Shown: positions 24,846-32,980, counted from the stretch's first letter. The stretch is 41,825 nucleotides of DNA from an uncultured Lewinella sp. (GCA_913057785.1 CAJXPD010000062.1:1-41825), one strand, 5' to 3'. Numbers and translations are program-made. Notes: a model not told the origin generated them from the letters alone.

Positions 24846-26771
24846 CTACTTCATTTGGATTTCCATAATTGGAATCTGGATTTCCACCCGAGTCCCCTCT
24901 GCCTCTCCTGTTTCTGGATGTTTAAGATCGATGATCTTAACGAACAATTCCTCCTTGGAATTATGGAGAATACTCAGCCGCTCTTCGGTGATTCGAGTAC
25001 CTTTAGATCTATGGTTTTGGAACTGGGGATCCTCCATCTTCAGCTGAGCCGCCTTTTCTCTACCAATCCCATTGTCCTCCACCACGCACAGGATGGTTTC
25101 CTCATCCTCTTCACCTGAAAAGGAGAAAGTAACCGTTAACGAACCATTTTCTCTGCTACGAAGCCCATGTTCTATGGCATTTTCTACATAAGGCTGGACA
25201 ATCATCGTCGGTACTCCAAGGATATCCTCCTCGATTTCATCATCTACGATGATTTTGTAATTGAGCTTCTCTTGGAACCGTAGTTTCTCGTTGATGTAGA
25301 GATAATTTTCTAAGAAATCGATCTCCTTTTCCAGAGAAATAATTTCCAGATCGGAGTGATCTAGACTCTGACGCATCAAAGTGGCAAACTTGGCTAGGTA
25401 TTTCGCCGCCGATGACACATCATTTGAAGTGATAAAGTGTTGGATAGAATTCAAGGCATTATACATGAAATGCGGATTCATCTGTGCCCGCAAAGCCTTG
25501 AGTTGAAGTTTGGTGGCTTGAAGTCTTAATAACTCTGTCTCCTGCTTTTTCTTATCTGCCTCATACTGAACTTCCAATTCCATCTGCTGCCGCTTATTTA
25601 CCTCCTCAGAATATTGCTCCGCAAACTTATCGTGCAACAACTGATATTCATAAGCATTTTTAAAGTCCTCTAATTCTGCATAGAAGGCGGCCATATCCTT
25701 GCATACAATAGCCATCTGACGAGAATCTTCGGTCAAGCTCGCATTTTCGTAAGCCAAGGCGAAGTGTGCCAAGGCCATATCTGGTTCATCGATCTCACTG
25801 TATAGTCGACCCCGCCAAGATTCTATGATCGAAAAGTTGTAATAATCCTCTTCAGAATTTTCCTTATAAAGGGATTCAGCCCGATCAAATAATTCCAAGG
25901 CCTCCGTATACATTTCACGATCAAAATAGCAGAACCCCAGGTTGGCATAGGCACCCGCACGGGCATTGGGGCTATTATCATCCGTTACTTCAATGGCCTT
26001 CTGGAAATAAGCTTCCGCATTTTCCTGCTCATCCATTGCCATGTACCCATTGCCTACATTCAAATAGTGCCAAGACAATCGGGATCGCATTGGCATAGAT
26101 TCGCAAATCTCAATCACTCGCAAATAGGCCCGAACACTCTTTGGGTATTCGTCATTGCGCTCATACACCCGACCTAAACCACTGTGAATGAGCGTAAGGA
26201 AATATCTATCTTTTAAAACCATCGGTGGATCCATTCGCTGAATCGTCTTTTCAGCATTCAGGAGGAGTTCAATGGCTTTGGAATAGTTTTTATAATGGAG
26301 GTTCATAAAACCTTCCCGGCAGGTCATGTAGGCACTGAGGCGCTGATCCGGGAAATTCTTCAAGAGTTTTGAGGCCTTGTCCAGTTTTTCTGCGGCCTCC
26401 TCGAGGCGCTCCAGGTTCATTAGAGTACCAGCATAATCAATGAAGGTCTCTGCCAGCTGCTTCACCGTTCCTCTTTCCTCCAGGATATCAATAGCTGCCA
26501 GGAAGTGCTGCTCCGCAGCATCGAAGTGATACAACTGATTATCTAGGTTGGCCCTATTGAGCTCATAGTTTAACTTAAAATCTGGGTAATCGTGAGTTTG
26601 GAAAATAACGGCCTGTTCTTCTAGCAGTTCCGTAGCGCGCTTGATATTAGTGAAGGTATAGCAATCCGTCATCTTGTCAATAAGGAGGAGGCGCTGCATG
26701 GGGTCCCTCTGCTGACTTAGCTTCAGCTCATACTGCTGGTTGATCACCACGTTGGGTAGTGTCGTTATCAT
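24846..26771 (-). CDS. Soluble TPR histidine kinase (LytS/HisK PF06580 type)
   Basis: 641 residues with no signal peptide or membrane helix. Residues about 20-390 are TPR repeats (for example AYANLGFCYFDREMYTEALELFDRAESLY). A short coiled coil (about 390-430) leads to the kinase part: phospho-acceptor box LRAQMNPHFMYNALNSIQHF with His434, then the ATPase domain with N-box MIVQPYVENAIEHGL (Asn531) and G1 VVEDNGIGREKA. Known family role: phosphorylates a LytTR response regulator; one is encoded about 1 kb upstream on the same strand (27789-28550). A cytoplasmic TPR sensor suggests that it reads an internal ligand or protein rather than an external signal directly. Confidence 0.93.
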   Translation of the reverse strand: MITTLPNVVINQQYELKLSQQRDPMQRLLLIDKMTDCYTFTNIKRATELLEEQAVIFQTHDYPDFKLNYELNRANLDNQLYHFDAAEQHFLAAIDILEERGTVKQLAETFIDYAGTLMNLERLEEAAEKLDKASKLLKNFPDQRLSAYMTCREGFMNLHYKNYSKAIELLLNAEKTIQRMDPPMVLKDRYFLTLIHSGLGRVYERNDEYPKSVRAYLRVIEICESMPMRSRLSWHYLNVGNGYMAMDEQENAEAYFQKAIEVTDDNSPNARAGAYANLGFCYFDREMYTEALELFDRAESLYKENSEEDYYNFSIIESWRGRLYSEIDEPDMALAHFALAYENASLTEDSRQMAIVCKDMAAFYAELEDFKNAYEYQLLHDKFAEQYSEEVNKRQQMELEVQYEADKKKQETELLRLQATKLQLKALRAQMNPHFMYNALNSIQHFITSNDVSSAAKYLAKFATLMRQSLDHSDLEIISLEKEIDFLENYLYINEKLRFQEKLNYKIIVDDEIEEDILGVPTMIVQPYVENAIEHGLRSRENGSLTVTFSFSGEEDEETILCVVEDNGIGREKAAQLKMEDPQFQNHRSKGTRITEERLSILHNSKEELFVKIIDLKHPETGEAEGTRVEIQIPIMEIQMK

Positions 26772-27084
26772 AATTTCCAGGTTAACTTATCCTAGCGTAA
26801 AAATCCCCCCTTCAAAATTGGTTGGGCCTGCCTATTGCATAGTGCAAGCCTTTTGTTTGTACGGCAGAGAAAAATTTAGGTTTCCCTGGTCCTTAGTAGT
26901 TTCCTTGAATAAATATGATAATCGGTCTGTAAAGCAATTCCACGTCATCAAATGGTCTCAAATCAACAGAGAACAAATGATCGTTCAGACAAACAAAGTG
27001 CAGGGCTTAAACATGCCACCGCTTAGCTTTGATAATGCGTTTTAGTGGGTTTTGCCTAAGATAATGGAGTTTTGATTATTTGAC

Positions 27085-27104
27085 AACTCCCAGATTAGGG
27101 AGTT
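27085..27104 (-). terminator. Hairpin behind the small peptide gene
   Basis: AACTCCC-6 nt-GGGAGTT, 43 nt past the peptide stop on the minus strand. The T content after it is poor, so termination is only plausible. Confidence 0.4.
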
Positions 27105-27146
27105 AGGATTATAAGTAGATGATGCTCTATAATTGTTAGTACAGTT

Positions 27147-27293
27147 TTATTGCGGAACAATGCCTCCACAACCATTATTCCATTTGTTTTTCTTCTTGTC
27201 GTTTTTCCCTCCGACAATCTTTTTCATGTCCTTTTTCTGCAAGGTTTTAAGGTCCTTCTTGAGATCGTCTAGACTTTTTTTCGGTTTTCCCAT
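27147..27293 (-). CDS. Small peptide with double-glycine leader (bacteriocin/pheromone-like)
   Basis: 48 residues from the ATG at 27293 to the TAA at 27147; an in-frame stop at 27330-27332 leaves no other ATG. The leader is charged and helical (SLDDLKKDLKTLQKKDMKK) and ends IVGG at residues 26-29, the form cut by C39-peptidase ABC exporters in GG-leader peptides. The core (30-48) is short, Lys/Asn-rich and ends WNNGCGGIVPQ with a single Cys42; a second Gly-Gly follows that cysteine. No exporter, modification enzyme or immunity gene is in the window, so it is an orphan precursor. It lies between a TPR histidine kinase and a LytTR regulator on the same strand. Possible roles: secreted signal, bacteriocin or ribosomally made natural product. 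Family membership is by eye. Confidence 0.72.
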   Translation of the reverse strand: MGKPKKSLDDLKKDLKTLQKKDMKKIVGGKNDKKKNKWNNGCGGIVPQ

Positions 27294-27344
27294 AGTCTCT
27301 AATTTAGTATATCGCGGGATGAAATAGTATTATACTTGCGACTC

Positions 27345-27372
27345 ACTTCATTGAAGTAAAAGTACAAAATTA
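27345..27372 (-). promoter_or_regulatory. Promoter and operator-like palindrome of the peptide gene
   Basis: TAATTTTG (27365-27372, minus strand) matches TAnnTTTG. Seven bases downstream, over the expected transcription start, lies the perfect palindrome ACTTCA-T-TGAAGT (27345-27357). A palindrome at +1 is a classic repressor position. The predicted leader is about 65 nt. Confidence 0.5.
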
Positions 27373-27788
27373 TTTAAAAGCACAAAAGAATGTAATAGCA
27401 AATGAAGGATTATTGCTAAGTACAGGTTCAGACCGAACCCTAGCATGACGTGGAGAACACAACAGACTGATTATTAACTATATACCACAAAACATTATCA
27501 GTCAAATAATAACATATAATAAAACAATTAGTTCTGTCTCCACACCTCTTCTTCCTCCGGTAAGACTAGCACGACAACTAATAGTATAACATATGGTATC
27601 TAGAAATATGTACGCGCTAATCTTTAAAAGGTTGCTCTATATCACAATAAAAAATGAATAAAAATTCTTGCAAATGTAATACTGGAAATGCACTACAGCC
27701 CTTGCTCTATACAATCATTGAGCAAGAGATAATCAAACGCTTCAAGCTGCAAAATTCGCCGTTTTCCTTCAGTGTGTTTAGTAGTGTT

Positions 27789-28550
27789 TTACAGGCCTTC
27801 TTGGAGTCTTCTCATCTGCTCCATAAAGGCCGGACGTCTTCTTCGGCTAACTTCGATCTTGATGTCGTCATCCATGACTAAATATCCTCCATCTCCCTTC
27901 ACAAACTTGCGCATGAAGTTGAGGTTGATGACATGTCGTTTATGAACTCTGTAGAAATTAAAGGGCGCTAGTAGGTCTTCGTAAGATTTTATCGTTTTGG
28001 AGGCTGTAATCCGCTCTCCACTATTGAGATATATGTGTGTATAATTATCTTCTGCTTCAAATCGCACAATGTCCTTGATATTGACAAAATAGATGCCGTC
28101 CAAGGCTGAAATACTCATTTTGGTAAAGGCATTGGGATTGCTGTAGTGATGATTAAACAATTCGTAGCGTTTATCCATCTCACTTTCACGCCGTGGCTTA
28201 ATCCTGGAAACGGCCTCTACCAACAAATCCACATCAATAGGCTTAATGATATATCCTATAGAACTGTATTCACAGGCCTTAATCGCATAATCATGGTAAG
28301 CTGTCACAAAAATGACCTCGAATTTAATAGGTCGAAGTTTGTTCAATAATTTGAATACCAAACCATCTGGCAAACTAATATCAAGAAATGCCACATCTGG
28401 CTTGATATCATTATCGCTTAGTAGTTTTTGGCCTTCTTCGATCGTTCGGGCTTCCCCAACGAGCTCAATGTTGTCGCAATGTTTGGCTAAGAGGGTCTTT
28501 AAGTTGTTTAAACCATTCAACTCATCTTCAACAATAACTGCTTTTAGCAC
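27789..28550 (-). CDS. LytTR-family response regulator
   Basis: 253 residues. The receiver domain (1-120) has the acidic pair VEDE (8-10), the phospho-acceptor Asp57 in AFLDISLPDG, and the conserved Lys in IGYIIKPID; the LytTR DNA-binding domain (about 145-250) has the RFEAEDNYTHIYL and YRVHKRHVINLNFM signatures. The start is a GTG: the ATG two bases upstream is out of frame and an in-frame TAG lies at 28569-28571. Likely partner of the LytS-type kinase on the same strand, although about 1 kb and a peptide gene separate them. LytTR domains bind pairs of direct-repeat sites; none was assigned here. Confidence 0.93.
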   Translation of the reverse strand: MLKAVIVEDELNGLNNLKTLLAKHCDNIELVGEARTIEEGQKLLSDNDIKPDVAFLDISLPDGLVFKLLNKLRPIKFEVIFVTAYHDYAIKACEYSSIGYIIKPIDVDLLVEAVSRIKPRRESEMDKRYELFNHHYSNPNAFTKMSISALDGIYFVNIKDIVRFEAEDNYTHIYLNSGERITASKTIKSYEDLLAPFNFYRVHKRHVINLNFMRKFVKGDGGYLVMDDDIKIEVSRRRRPAFMEQMRRLQEGL

Positions 28551-28952
28551 ATCAATCGGTTTTACTTTCTAAATAATTTGTAAAAGTACCTATTAGAACG
28601 AAAATACTGAAAAAAAAATTGAACCGATGAGGATACGGGAGGCTCCTACTGAGATCGGTAATTTTGTGACCTGATTTATCCATCAACGTCCCCAAATCGG
28701 ACTGATATCTAAATGAATAAGCCTCTAAACAAATGAGGCTTCTTCGACCGAGTTTGCTGCCTGCTGGGCGAAAAAATGACAGGATACCTCCTAAAATACC
28801 TTAATATTGAAGTCACTATCTTAACCGTAGAGAAGACAGCCAGGGAGCAAAGGGCAGTCGGAATGGGCTTTTTCCATCTCTTTTTACTGCTGTCAAATAA
28901 GTTTGTCCAAGAAGGTTAATACTTTTGGGCAATGAAGAGAAGCTAATCCATT
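28551..28952. other. Intergenic region, regulator / potassium channel
   Basis: About 400 bases between divergent genes. Holds a terminator-like hairpin AAGCCTC / GAGGCTT (28719-28741) followed by TCTT with no gene ahead of it, and the channel promoter (28920-28927). Nothing else is recognised. Confidence 0.45.
28920..28927 (+). promoter_or_regulatory. -7 element TACTTTTG of the potassium channel gene
   Basis: Exact TAnnTTTG, 25 nt before the ATG at 28953; leader about 19 nt. Confidence 0.6.
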
Positions 28953-29789
28953 ATGAGTAAACCGATCAAACGCAACAAAACCAAAGAGAGAATACACGAG
29001 GTAATCTTTGAGGCAGACACCCCTATGGGGCGCACCTTTGATATTTCTTTGCTAGTCGTAATATCGATTAGCGTACTGATTGTGATGCTAGAGTCGGTCG
29101 ATTATATCCAAGTCAAATATGCTTCTTTATTCTTTGTGTTAGAATGGATCTTCACCATAATTTTCACCATTGAGTACGGCTTACGGATTTACGCCGTTTA
29201 TCGCCCCCTCAAGTATATGACTAGCTTCTTCGGTGTGATAGATCTGCTAGCGATTCTCCCGGCCTATCTCAGCTTATTTTTCGCAGGCACCCATTATTTC
29301 ATCGTTATTCGGGCATTGCGACTGATCCGAATTTTCCGGATTTTCAAACTTGGACATTTTCTTAAGGAAGGAGCCATTATCACCAGTGCCTTGCGTGCCA
29401 GTAGAGCAAAGATCTTCGTTTTTCTGATGTCGGTCACGCTACTTGTCATCATCATTGGCGCATTGATGTATGTGGTGGAAGGGGGAAACAACGATAGCTT
29501 TTCCAGCATCCCAAGAAGCATTTATTGGGCTATTGTGACCTTGACCACCGTCGGGTATGGAGACATTGTACCGAAAACAGAATTAGGTCAGTTCTTATCC
29601 GCCGTGGTCATGATTCTTGGTTATGCCATCATCGCAGTACCTACCGGCATCGTATCTGCTGAAATGGTGAATGCAACCAGCAGCTCTAAAAACAACACAC
29701 AAGCTTGTCGCTACTGCGGTAGAGAAGGACACGATGATGATGCGGTACACTGCAAGTATTGTGGTGAAATCCTTAATGAGGACGATTAA
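28953..29789 (+). CDS. Six-helix voltage-gated-type potassium channel with C-terminal zinc ribbon
   Basis: 278 residues. Six transmembrane helices: S1 (31-48), S2 (about 58-80), S3 (about 92-111), an S4 with regularly spaced arginines (FIVIRALRLIRIFRIFKLG, 116-134), S5 (about 153-176) and S6 (about 213-236). Between S5 and S6 lies the selectivity filter TTVGYGD (198-204). The C-terminus carries a treble-clef-like zinc ribbon with Cys252/Cys255 and Cys267/Cys270. Known role: K+ conduction across the inner membrane; the ribbon is probably a regulatory or assembly module (inference). Its stop is 7 nt from the convergent GIY-YIG gene. Confidence 0.93.
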   Translation: MSKPIKRNKTKERIHEVIFEADTPMGRTFDISLLVVISISVLIVMLESVDYIQVKYASLFFVLEWIFTIIFTIEYGLRIYAVYRPLKYMTSFFGVIDLLAILPAYLSLFFAGTHYFIVIRALRLIRIFRIFKLGHFLKEGAIITSALRASRAKIFVFLMSVTLLVIIIGALMYVVEGGNNDSFSSIPRSIYWAIVTLTTVGYGDIVPKTELGQFLSAVVMILGYAIIAVPTGIVSAEMVNATSSSKNNTQACRYCGREGHDDDAVHCKYCGEILNEDD

Positions 29790-29796
29790 ACCCGGC

Positions 29797-30156
29797 TCAA
29801 GGCCTTTTTGAAGCTCGGTTATAGCCGCGTTCGTTAAAGGGAGTAAGTTTTTCAAGATAGAAGGCTTCTAGTAGCCCAAGTTCTTCCGAATAATCCGAAG
29901 TGTCGGCCCGGTGAGGTAGCTCTTCCAGGATTTCAAATACAAAATTTTCCTCCTTAAAGGTATTCCAGTCCTTTTGCAAGACTGTGTTTCGATGGCTGCC
30001 CATGTTGAGCTGAAAACGATGACGATTCCAGATGGCATTCAGATTAGCACTAGATCCAATCAAAAGCTTCCCATTGGAAAGATTGCGGATCTGAAATGCT
30101 CCCATCTTGAATTTCATTTCCTTATAGGCAGACTTAAGGGCTTTGCGGTCTTTCAT
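29797..30156 (-). CDS. GIY-YIG nuclease-like protein
   Basis: 119 residues. Resembles the compact GIY-YIG family of Bacteroidota/Firmicutes: MGAFQIRNLSNGKLLIGSSANLNAIWNRHRFQLN, where the GAFQI..LLIGS pair stands for the GIY..YIG strands, followed by the Arg/Glu helix (NAIWNRHRFQ) and a late Glu (LGLLEAFYLEKL). Short length suits a stand-alone domain. The substrate (DNA repair, RNA or other) is unknown. Convergent with the channel gene at 7 nt; no promoter element recognised. Confidence 0.8.
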   Translation of the reverse strand: MKDRKALKSAYKEMKFKMGAFQIRNLSNGKLLIGSSANLNAIWNRHRFQLNMGSHRNTVLQKDWNTFKEENFVFEILEELPHRADTSDYSEELGLLEAFYLEKLTPFNERGYNRASKRP

Positions 30157-30244
30157 AGAATGGCAAGTGAAATGGTCCGTATTTGAACTGATTTTAGCTA
30201 TCAGCTATCGACGGAAACAACCAGCTCTCTACCGCAAAAGTTCC

Positions 30245-30541
30245 CTATTCCTCCACTGCGAGCACTTCAACACTCCAAGCCTGTGGTTTATCAGCAAAAA
30301 TAGCCTTTGTATCTGCCCAGGTGGATTGGAAAAGATCAGAATACCGATAGGCATTCAAAGCATCTTCATCTTCCCAATAGCTATAAGTGAAGAAGATCTC
30401 CGGCCGATTGATATCCCGGAATAATTCCAAATGATGGCAGCCGGGAAAGTGCCGAATGTGCTGTTTCTTTTCCATAAAGATGTCAACGAAGGTATCCACC
30501 TTATCAGCTTGGAAAGTCATTTTGACTATACGTTTGATCAT
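30245..30541 (-). CDS. Antibiotic-biosynthesis-monooxygenase (ABM) domain protein
   Basis: 98 residues from the ATG at 30541 (MIKRIVKMTFQADKVDTF). A TTG at 30619 would overlap the preceding gene and is rejected. A single dimeric ferredoxin-like ABM domain with HIRHFPGCHHLELFRDINRPEIFFTYSYWEDEDALNAY; family members act as cofactor-free monooxygenases or in stress response, the true substrate being unknown. Starts 40 nt after the SAM-hydrolase-like gene on the same strand, so probably cotranscribed. Confidence 0.85.
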   Translation of the reverse strand: MIKRIVKMTFQADKVDTFVDIFMEKKQHIRHFPGCHHLELFRDINRPEIFFTYSYWEDEDALNAYRYSDLFQSTWADTKAIFADKPQAWSVEVLAVEE

Positions 30542-30581
30542 GGATTCTTTACTTAGATGGGGAGTGCCATATGAAGAAGCA

Positions 30582-31376
30582 CTAATTCTCTTGCTCTTCT
30601 GGCTTAGTGCGAAAATCAATTTGTACTGTATCCTCCACCTTCAAACCAAATAAGCTACTGGCTTTCCCCATGTTTACAGCAATCTCCAGTAAATCGGCAG
30701 CATTAAACAGACACAGAATTTCCCCTACCTCCACATCCTGGTATTGCTGAGAAAGTAGGGTAATGGGATCATGACGCTTAAAAAAGAGACTGAACTCTCT
30801 CCCCTGCCCCACCTGCTCAAATACAGTTTTAGTAATGTTAAGTATCACATTTTCAAACTGATCTACATGAATGACCGAACCTCTAATCTGGGAGTGACTC
30901 TGGACAGGTGTGAAGGTGATCCGCTGCACCAGATCCGATGCGGGTGATCCGATTTCCTGGATAGGTTTCCCTGCTGCTAGGTGTCCAACTGCGTTGGCAT
31001 ACACCTCAGCCAATGGGAAACGAGCATCAGGTTTCGGGTCAAGCTGGAAGATGGACTGTGGGATTACACCGAAAATGAGCGAAAACACGCCATTGTCCGG
31101 ACCAATGAAGAAGTGACCTTCATGAGCGATGGCAACAAACCCCTTCTCCTTTTCTTCCGGATAATCATTTACACTAATCAGGTGGATGGTTCCTTTTGGA
31201 AAACTTTGCCAACAATTTTTGAAAATAAAGGCGGCTTGAACAATATCGTAATTGGGAATATCATGGGCGATATCCACAATCTGAATTTGCTCATTCTTGC
31301 AAAGTATAGCCCCTTTGATCATGGGGAGATAGTAGTCTTTCCAACCGAAATCACTTGTCAGGGTAACGATAGGCAT
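30582..31376 (-). CDS. SAM hydroxide adenosyltransferase (DUF62) family protein
   Basis: 264 residues. Family signatures: TLTSDFGWKDYYLPMIKGAI at the start, VDIAHDIPNYDIVQAAFI, FIGPDNGVFSLIF and GSVIHVDQFENVILNI. Members hydrolyse S-adenosylmethionine to adenosine and methionine. Oddity: where the characterised enzymes have VVDPGVGTxRR, carrying catalytic Asp and Arg, this protein has ISVNDYPEEKEKG, so the activating triad looks altered and the activity may differ. Upstream in a likely two-gene unit with the ABM gene. Confidence 0.85.
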   Translation of the reverse strand: MPIVTLTSDFGWKDYYLPMIKGAILCKNEQIQIVDIAHDIPNYDIVQAAFIFKNCWQSFPKGTIHLISVNDYPEEKEKGFVAIAHEGHFFIGPDNGVFSLIFGVIPQSIFQLDPKPDARFPLAEVYANAVGHLAAGKPIQEIGSPASDLVQRITFTPVQSHSQIRGSVIHVDQFENVILNITKTVFEQVGQGREFSLFFKRHDPITLLSQQYQDVEVGEILCLFNAADLLEIAVNMGKASSLFGLKVEDTVQIDFRTKPEEQEN

Positions 31377-31890
31377 AGCTCATGGATCGCTGTTGTGCCC
31401 GTAAATATACAAGGATTTCCGCTTTTCTTATATGTCGACGGCCTATACTTATCCACACTGCTTTTCAGCAAAACGCTGGTGATTCCCCCTCTTCAAGGGA
31501 TGCGAATAAGTGCTGTTAGCATCTAGCATTTTGTCTTCCTACAGCATAAATGCTGCTTGAATAATAGCTATCTTTGTCGAGTGGGAACGAAAGTGGGGCT
31601 TTCCTTGTTTTATTACAAGATGCGCCATCTTTGTGTTTTGCATCAGTTGAAAGCCAAATCAAACTTGTCCTGGCAAGGAGCTAGCTTGAGCACTTGATTC
31701 TGCTACTTTGACGGACACAAAAGAATGGTAGAAGCCGGGTTTTAATTTATATTTAACTTGATAATTGAGCTTCTAACAGGAAGTTAAACTATATTTGATA
31801 GTAAGTGGGTCAAAATAAGGAATTCTTATCTAGGCCAAGTCTAGGCAGAATCGCCCAAAATTATTTTTTCATCAAATCGAAATCTAAGTA
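31377..31890. other. Intergenic region before phoH-like gene
   Basis: About 510 bases between divergent genes. Contains TATCTTTG (31569-31576, plus strand) with no convincing gene after it, and TTG/TATATTTG (31765-31797) in good position for the PhoH gene. No repeats recognised. Confidence 0.45.
31765..31797 (+). promoter_or_regulatory. Promoter of phoH-like gene (TTG-N22-TATATTTG)
   Basis: -33 TTG at 31765-31767 and -7 TATATTTG at 31790-31797. The leader to the TTG start at 31891 is about 87 nt. Confidence 0.55.
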
Positions 31891-32940
31891 TTGAGCGAGA
31901 TCATTTTAAGTGTAGAGGGAATAGATCCGTTACAACTATACGGAGAGAATAATACCAAACTGAATCTTTTGCGCGAGGCTTTTCCTGAAGTCACCATTAC
32001 TTCCCGCGGCAGTAATCTAAAAATAAAAGGCGAAAAGAAGTTTACTCAAAAGGCGAAGTCCAAGTTTGAGTTAATGGTGCGGCTGTTGCGCGAACATAAG
32101 GAACTACCCACTCAGATGGTCCAAGATCTTCTAAGTGGTAGTAATCCATTTGAGCATCACATCAGTAATGGCAAGGCCAAGACTATTGTACATGGTAGAG
32201 ACGGTAAGGCCATTAAAGCTAAGACAGTTAATCAGAAGAAACTGGTAGACGCTGCAGAGCATAATGACATTGTCTTTGCCATCGGACCTGCCGGAACCGG
32301 TAAGACCTATACAGCCGTGGCTATGGCTGTACGCGCCTTAAAAAACAGACAAGTCAAGAAGATTATCCTGACTCGTCCTGCTGTAGAGGCTGGCGAAAGT
32401 CTAGGTTTCCTACCCGGTGACCTAAAAGATAAAGTAGATCCTTATCTACGTCCGCTATATGATGCCTTGGATGATATGATTCCAGCTGAGAAGTTAACTC
32501 AGTTTATGGCCAATCGAACGATCGAGATCGCGCCACTGGCTTTTATGCGTGGACGAACCCTAGACAACGCCTTTATCATCCTGGATGAAGCGCAGAATTG
32601 TTCAACCTTACAGTTGAAGATGTTCTTGACGCGTTTAGGACCAACGGCTCAGTGTATTATTACGGGGGACCTTTCGCAGGTCGACTTGCCTTACCATCAG
32701 AGATCCGGTTTGCGCAGAGCCATAGACCTTTTGGCTGGCTTGGAGGGCATTACCGCAGTGAATCTTACTGCCGATGATGTCGTACGTCACCGCTTGGTAA
32801 AAGCGATCATACAGGCTTATGAGCGATCCGATGAGGATAGACGTAACCGTCGCAGTGAATCAGAAGAAAAACGGTTAAATGGCAGGCATAAAGCCTCAAG
32901 TCAACCCTCAGAAAGTAAATCCTCTGAAGAAGAAGAATAA
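31891..32940 (+). CDS. PhoH-like ATPase
   Basis: 349 residues. The start is TTG: an in-frame TAA at 31885-31887 leaves one codon before it, and the next ATG is about 60 codons in. An N-terminal KH-like region (1-80) precedes the PhoH/SF1-helicase-like ATPase with Walker A GPAGTGKT (132-139) and Walker B FIILDEAQN (228-236); motifs GESLGFLPGD and GDLSQVDLP are also typical. The tail from about 320 is low-complexity Glu/Ser/Arg. Known for the family: ATP-binding RNA-linked ATPase, often near ybeY; exact role open. Ends in a terminator. Confidence 0.93.
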   Translation: MSEIILSVEGIDPLQLYGENNTKLNLLREAFPEVTITSRGSNLKIKGEKKFTQKAKSKFELMVRLLREHKELPTQMVQDLLSGSNPFEHHISNGKAKTIVHGRDGKAIKAKTVNQKKLVDAAEHNDIVFAIGPAGTGKTYTAVAMAVRALKNRQVKKIILTRPAVEAGESLGFLPGDLKDKVDPYLRPLYDALDDMIPAEKLTQFMANRTIEIAPLAFMRGRTLDNAFIILDEAQNCSTLQLKMFLTRLGPTAQCIITGDLSQVDLPYHQRSGLRRAIDLLAGLEGITAVNLTADDVVRHRLVKAIIQAYERSDEDRRNRRSESEEKRLNGRHKASSQPSESKSSEEEE

Positions 32941-32949
32941 ATTACGAAT

Positions 32950-32980
32950 AGCCCAGTTGCAAATGTGACTGGGCTTTCTT
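32950..32980 (+). terminator. Terminator of phoH-like gene
   Basis: AGCCCAGT-10 nt-ACTGGGCT (32950-32957 with 32968-32975) followed by TTCTT, 10 nt past the stop. Confidence 0.85.

Larger units (their letters stand above)
26772..27788. other. 1-kb region between kinase and response regulator, with a small peptide gene
   Basis: Contains the Gly-Gly leader peptide gene (27147-27293), its promoter and palindrome (27345-27372), a hairpin behind it (27085-27104), a GACTGAT / ATCAGTC inverted repeat (27465-27503) and a CTTGCTC / GAGCAAG inverted repeat (27701-27726) behind the response-regulator gene. The remaining sequence is AT-rich, with only chance-length open frames. Confidence 0.55.

Noticed and set aside
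26740-27045. 101-codon plus-strand frame overlapping the kinase start
   Set aside because: Begins inside the kinase gene on the opposite strand, with no signature.
27133-27327. 64-codon plus-strand frame rich in Phe
   Set aside because: It is the antisense shadow of the Lys-rich GG-leader peptide.
27421-27440. GGTTC..GAACC suggestive of a tRNA T-arm
   Set aside because: Loop sequence is wrong and no acceptor, D or anticodon arms are nearby.
27528-27599. Short minus-strand frame coding a hydrophobic run followed by four Glu
   Set aside because: Closed by a stop immediately upstream, no start codon, 23 codons only; possibly a gene remnant but not supportable.
27654-27881. 75-codon plus-strand frame overlapping the response-regulator end
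   Set aside because: Half of it is antisense to the LytTR domain; no signature in the rest.
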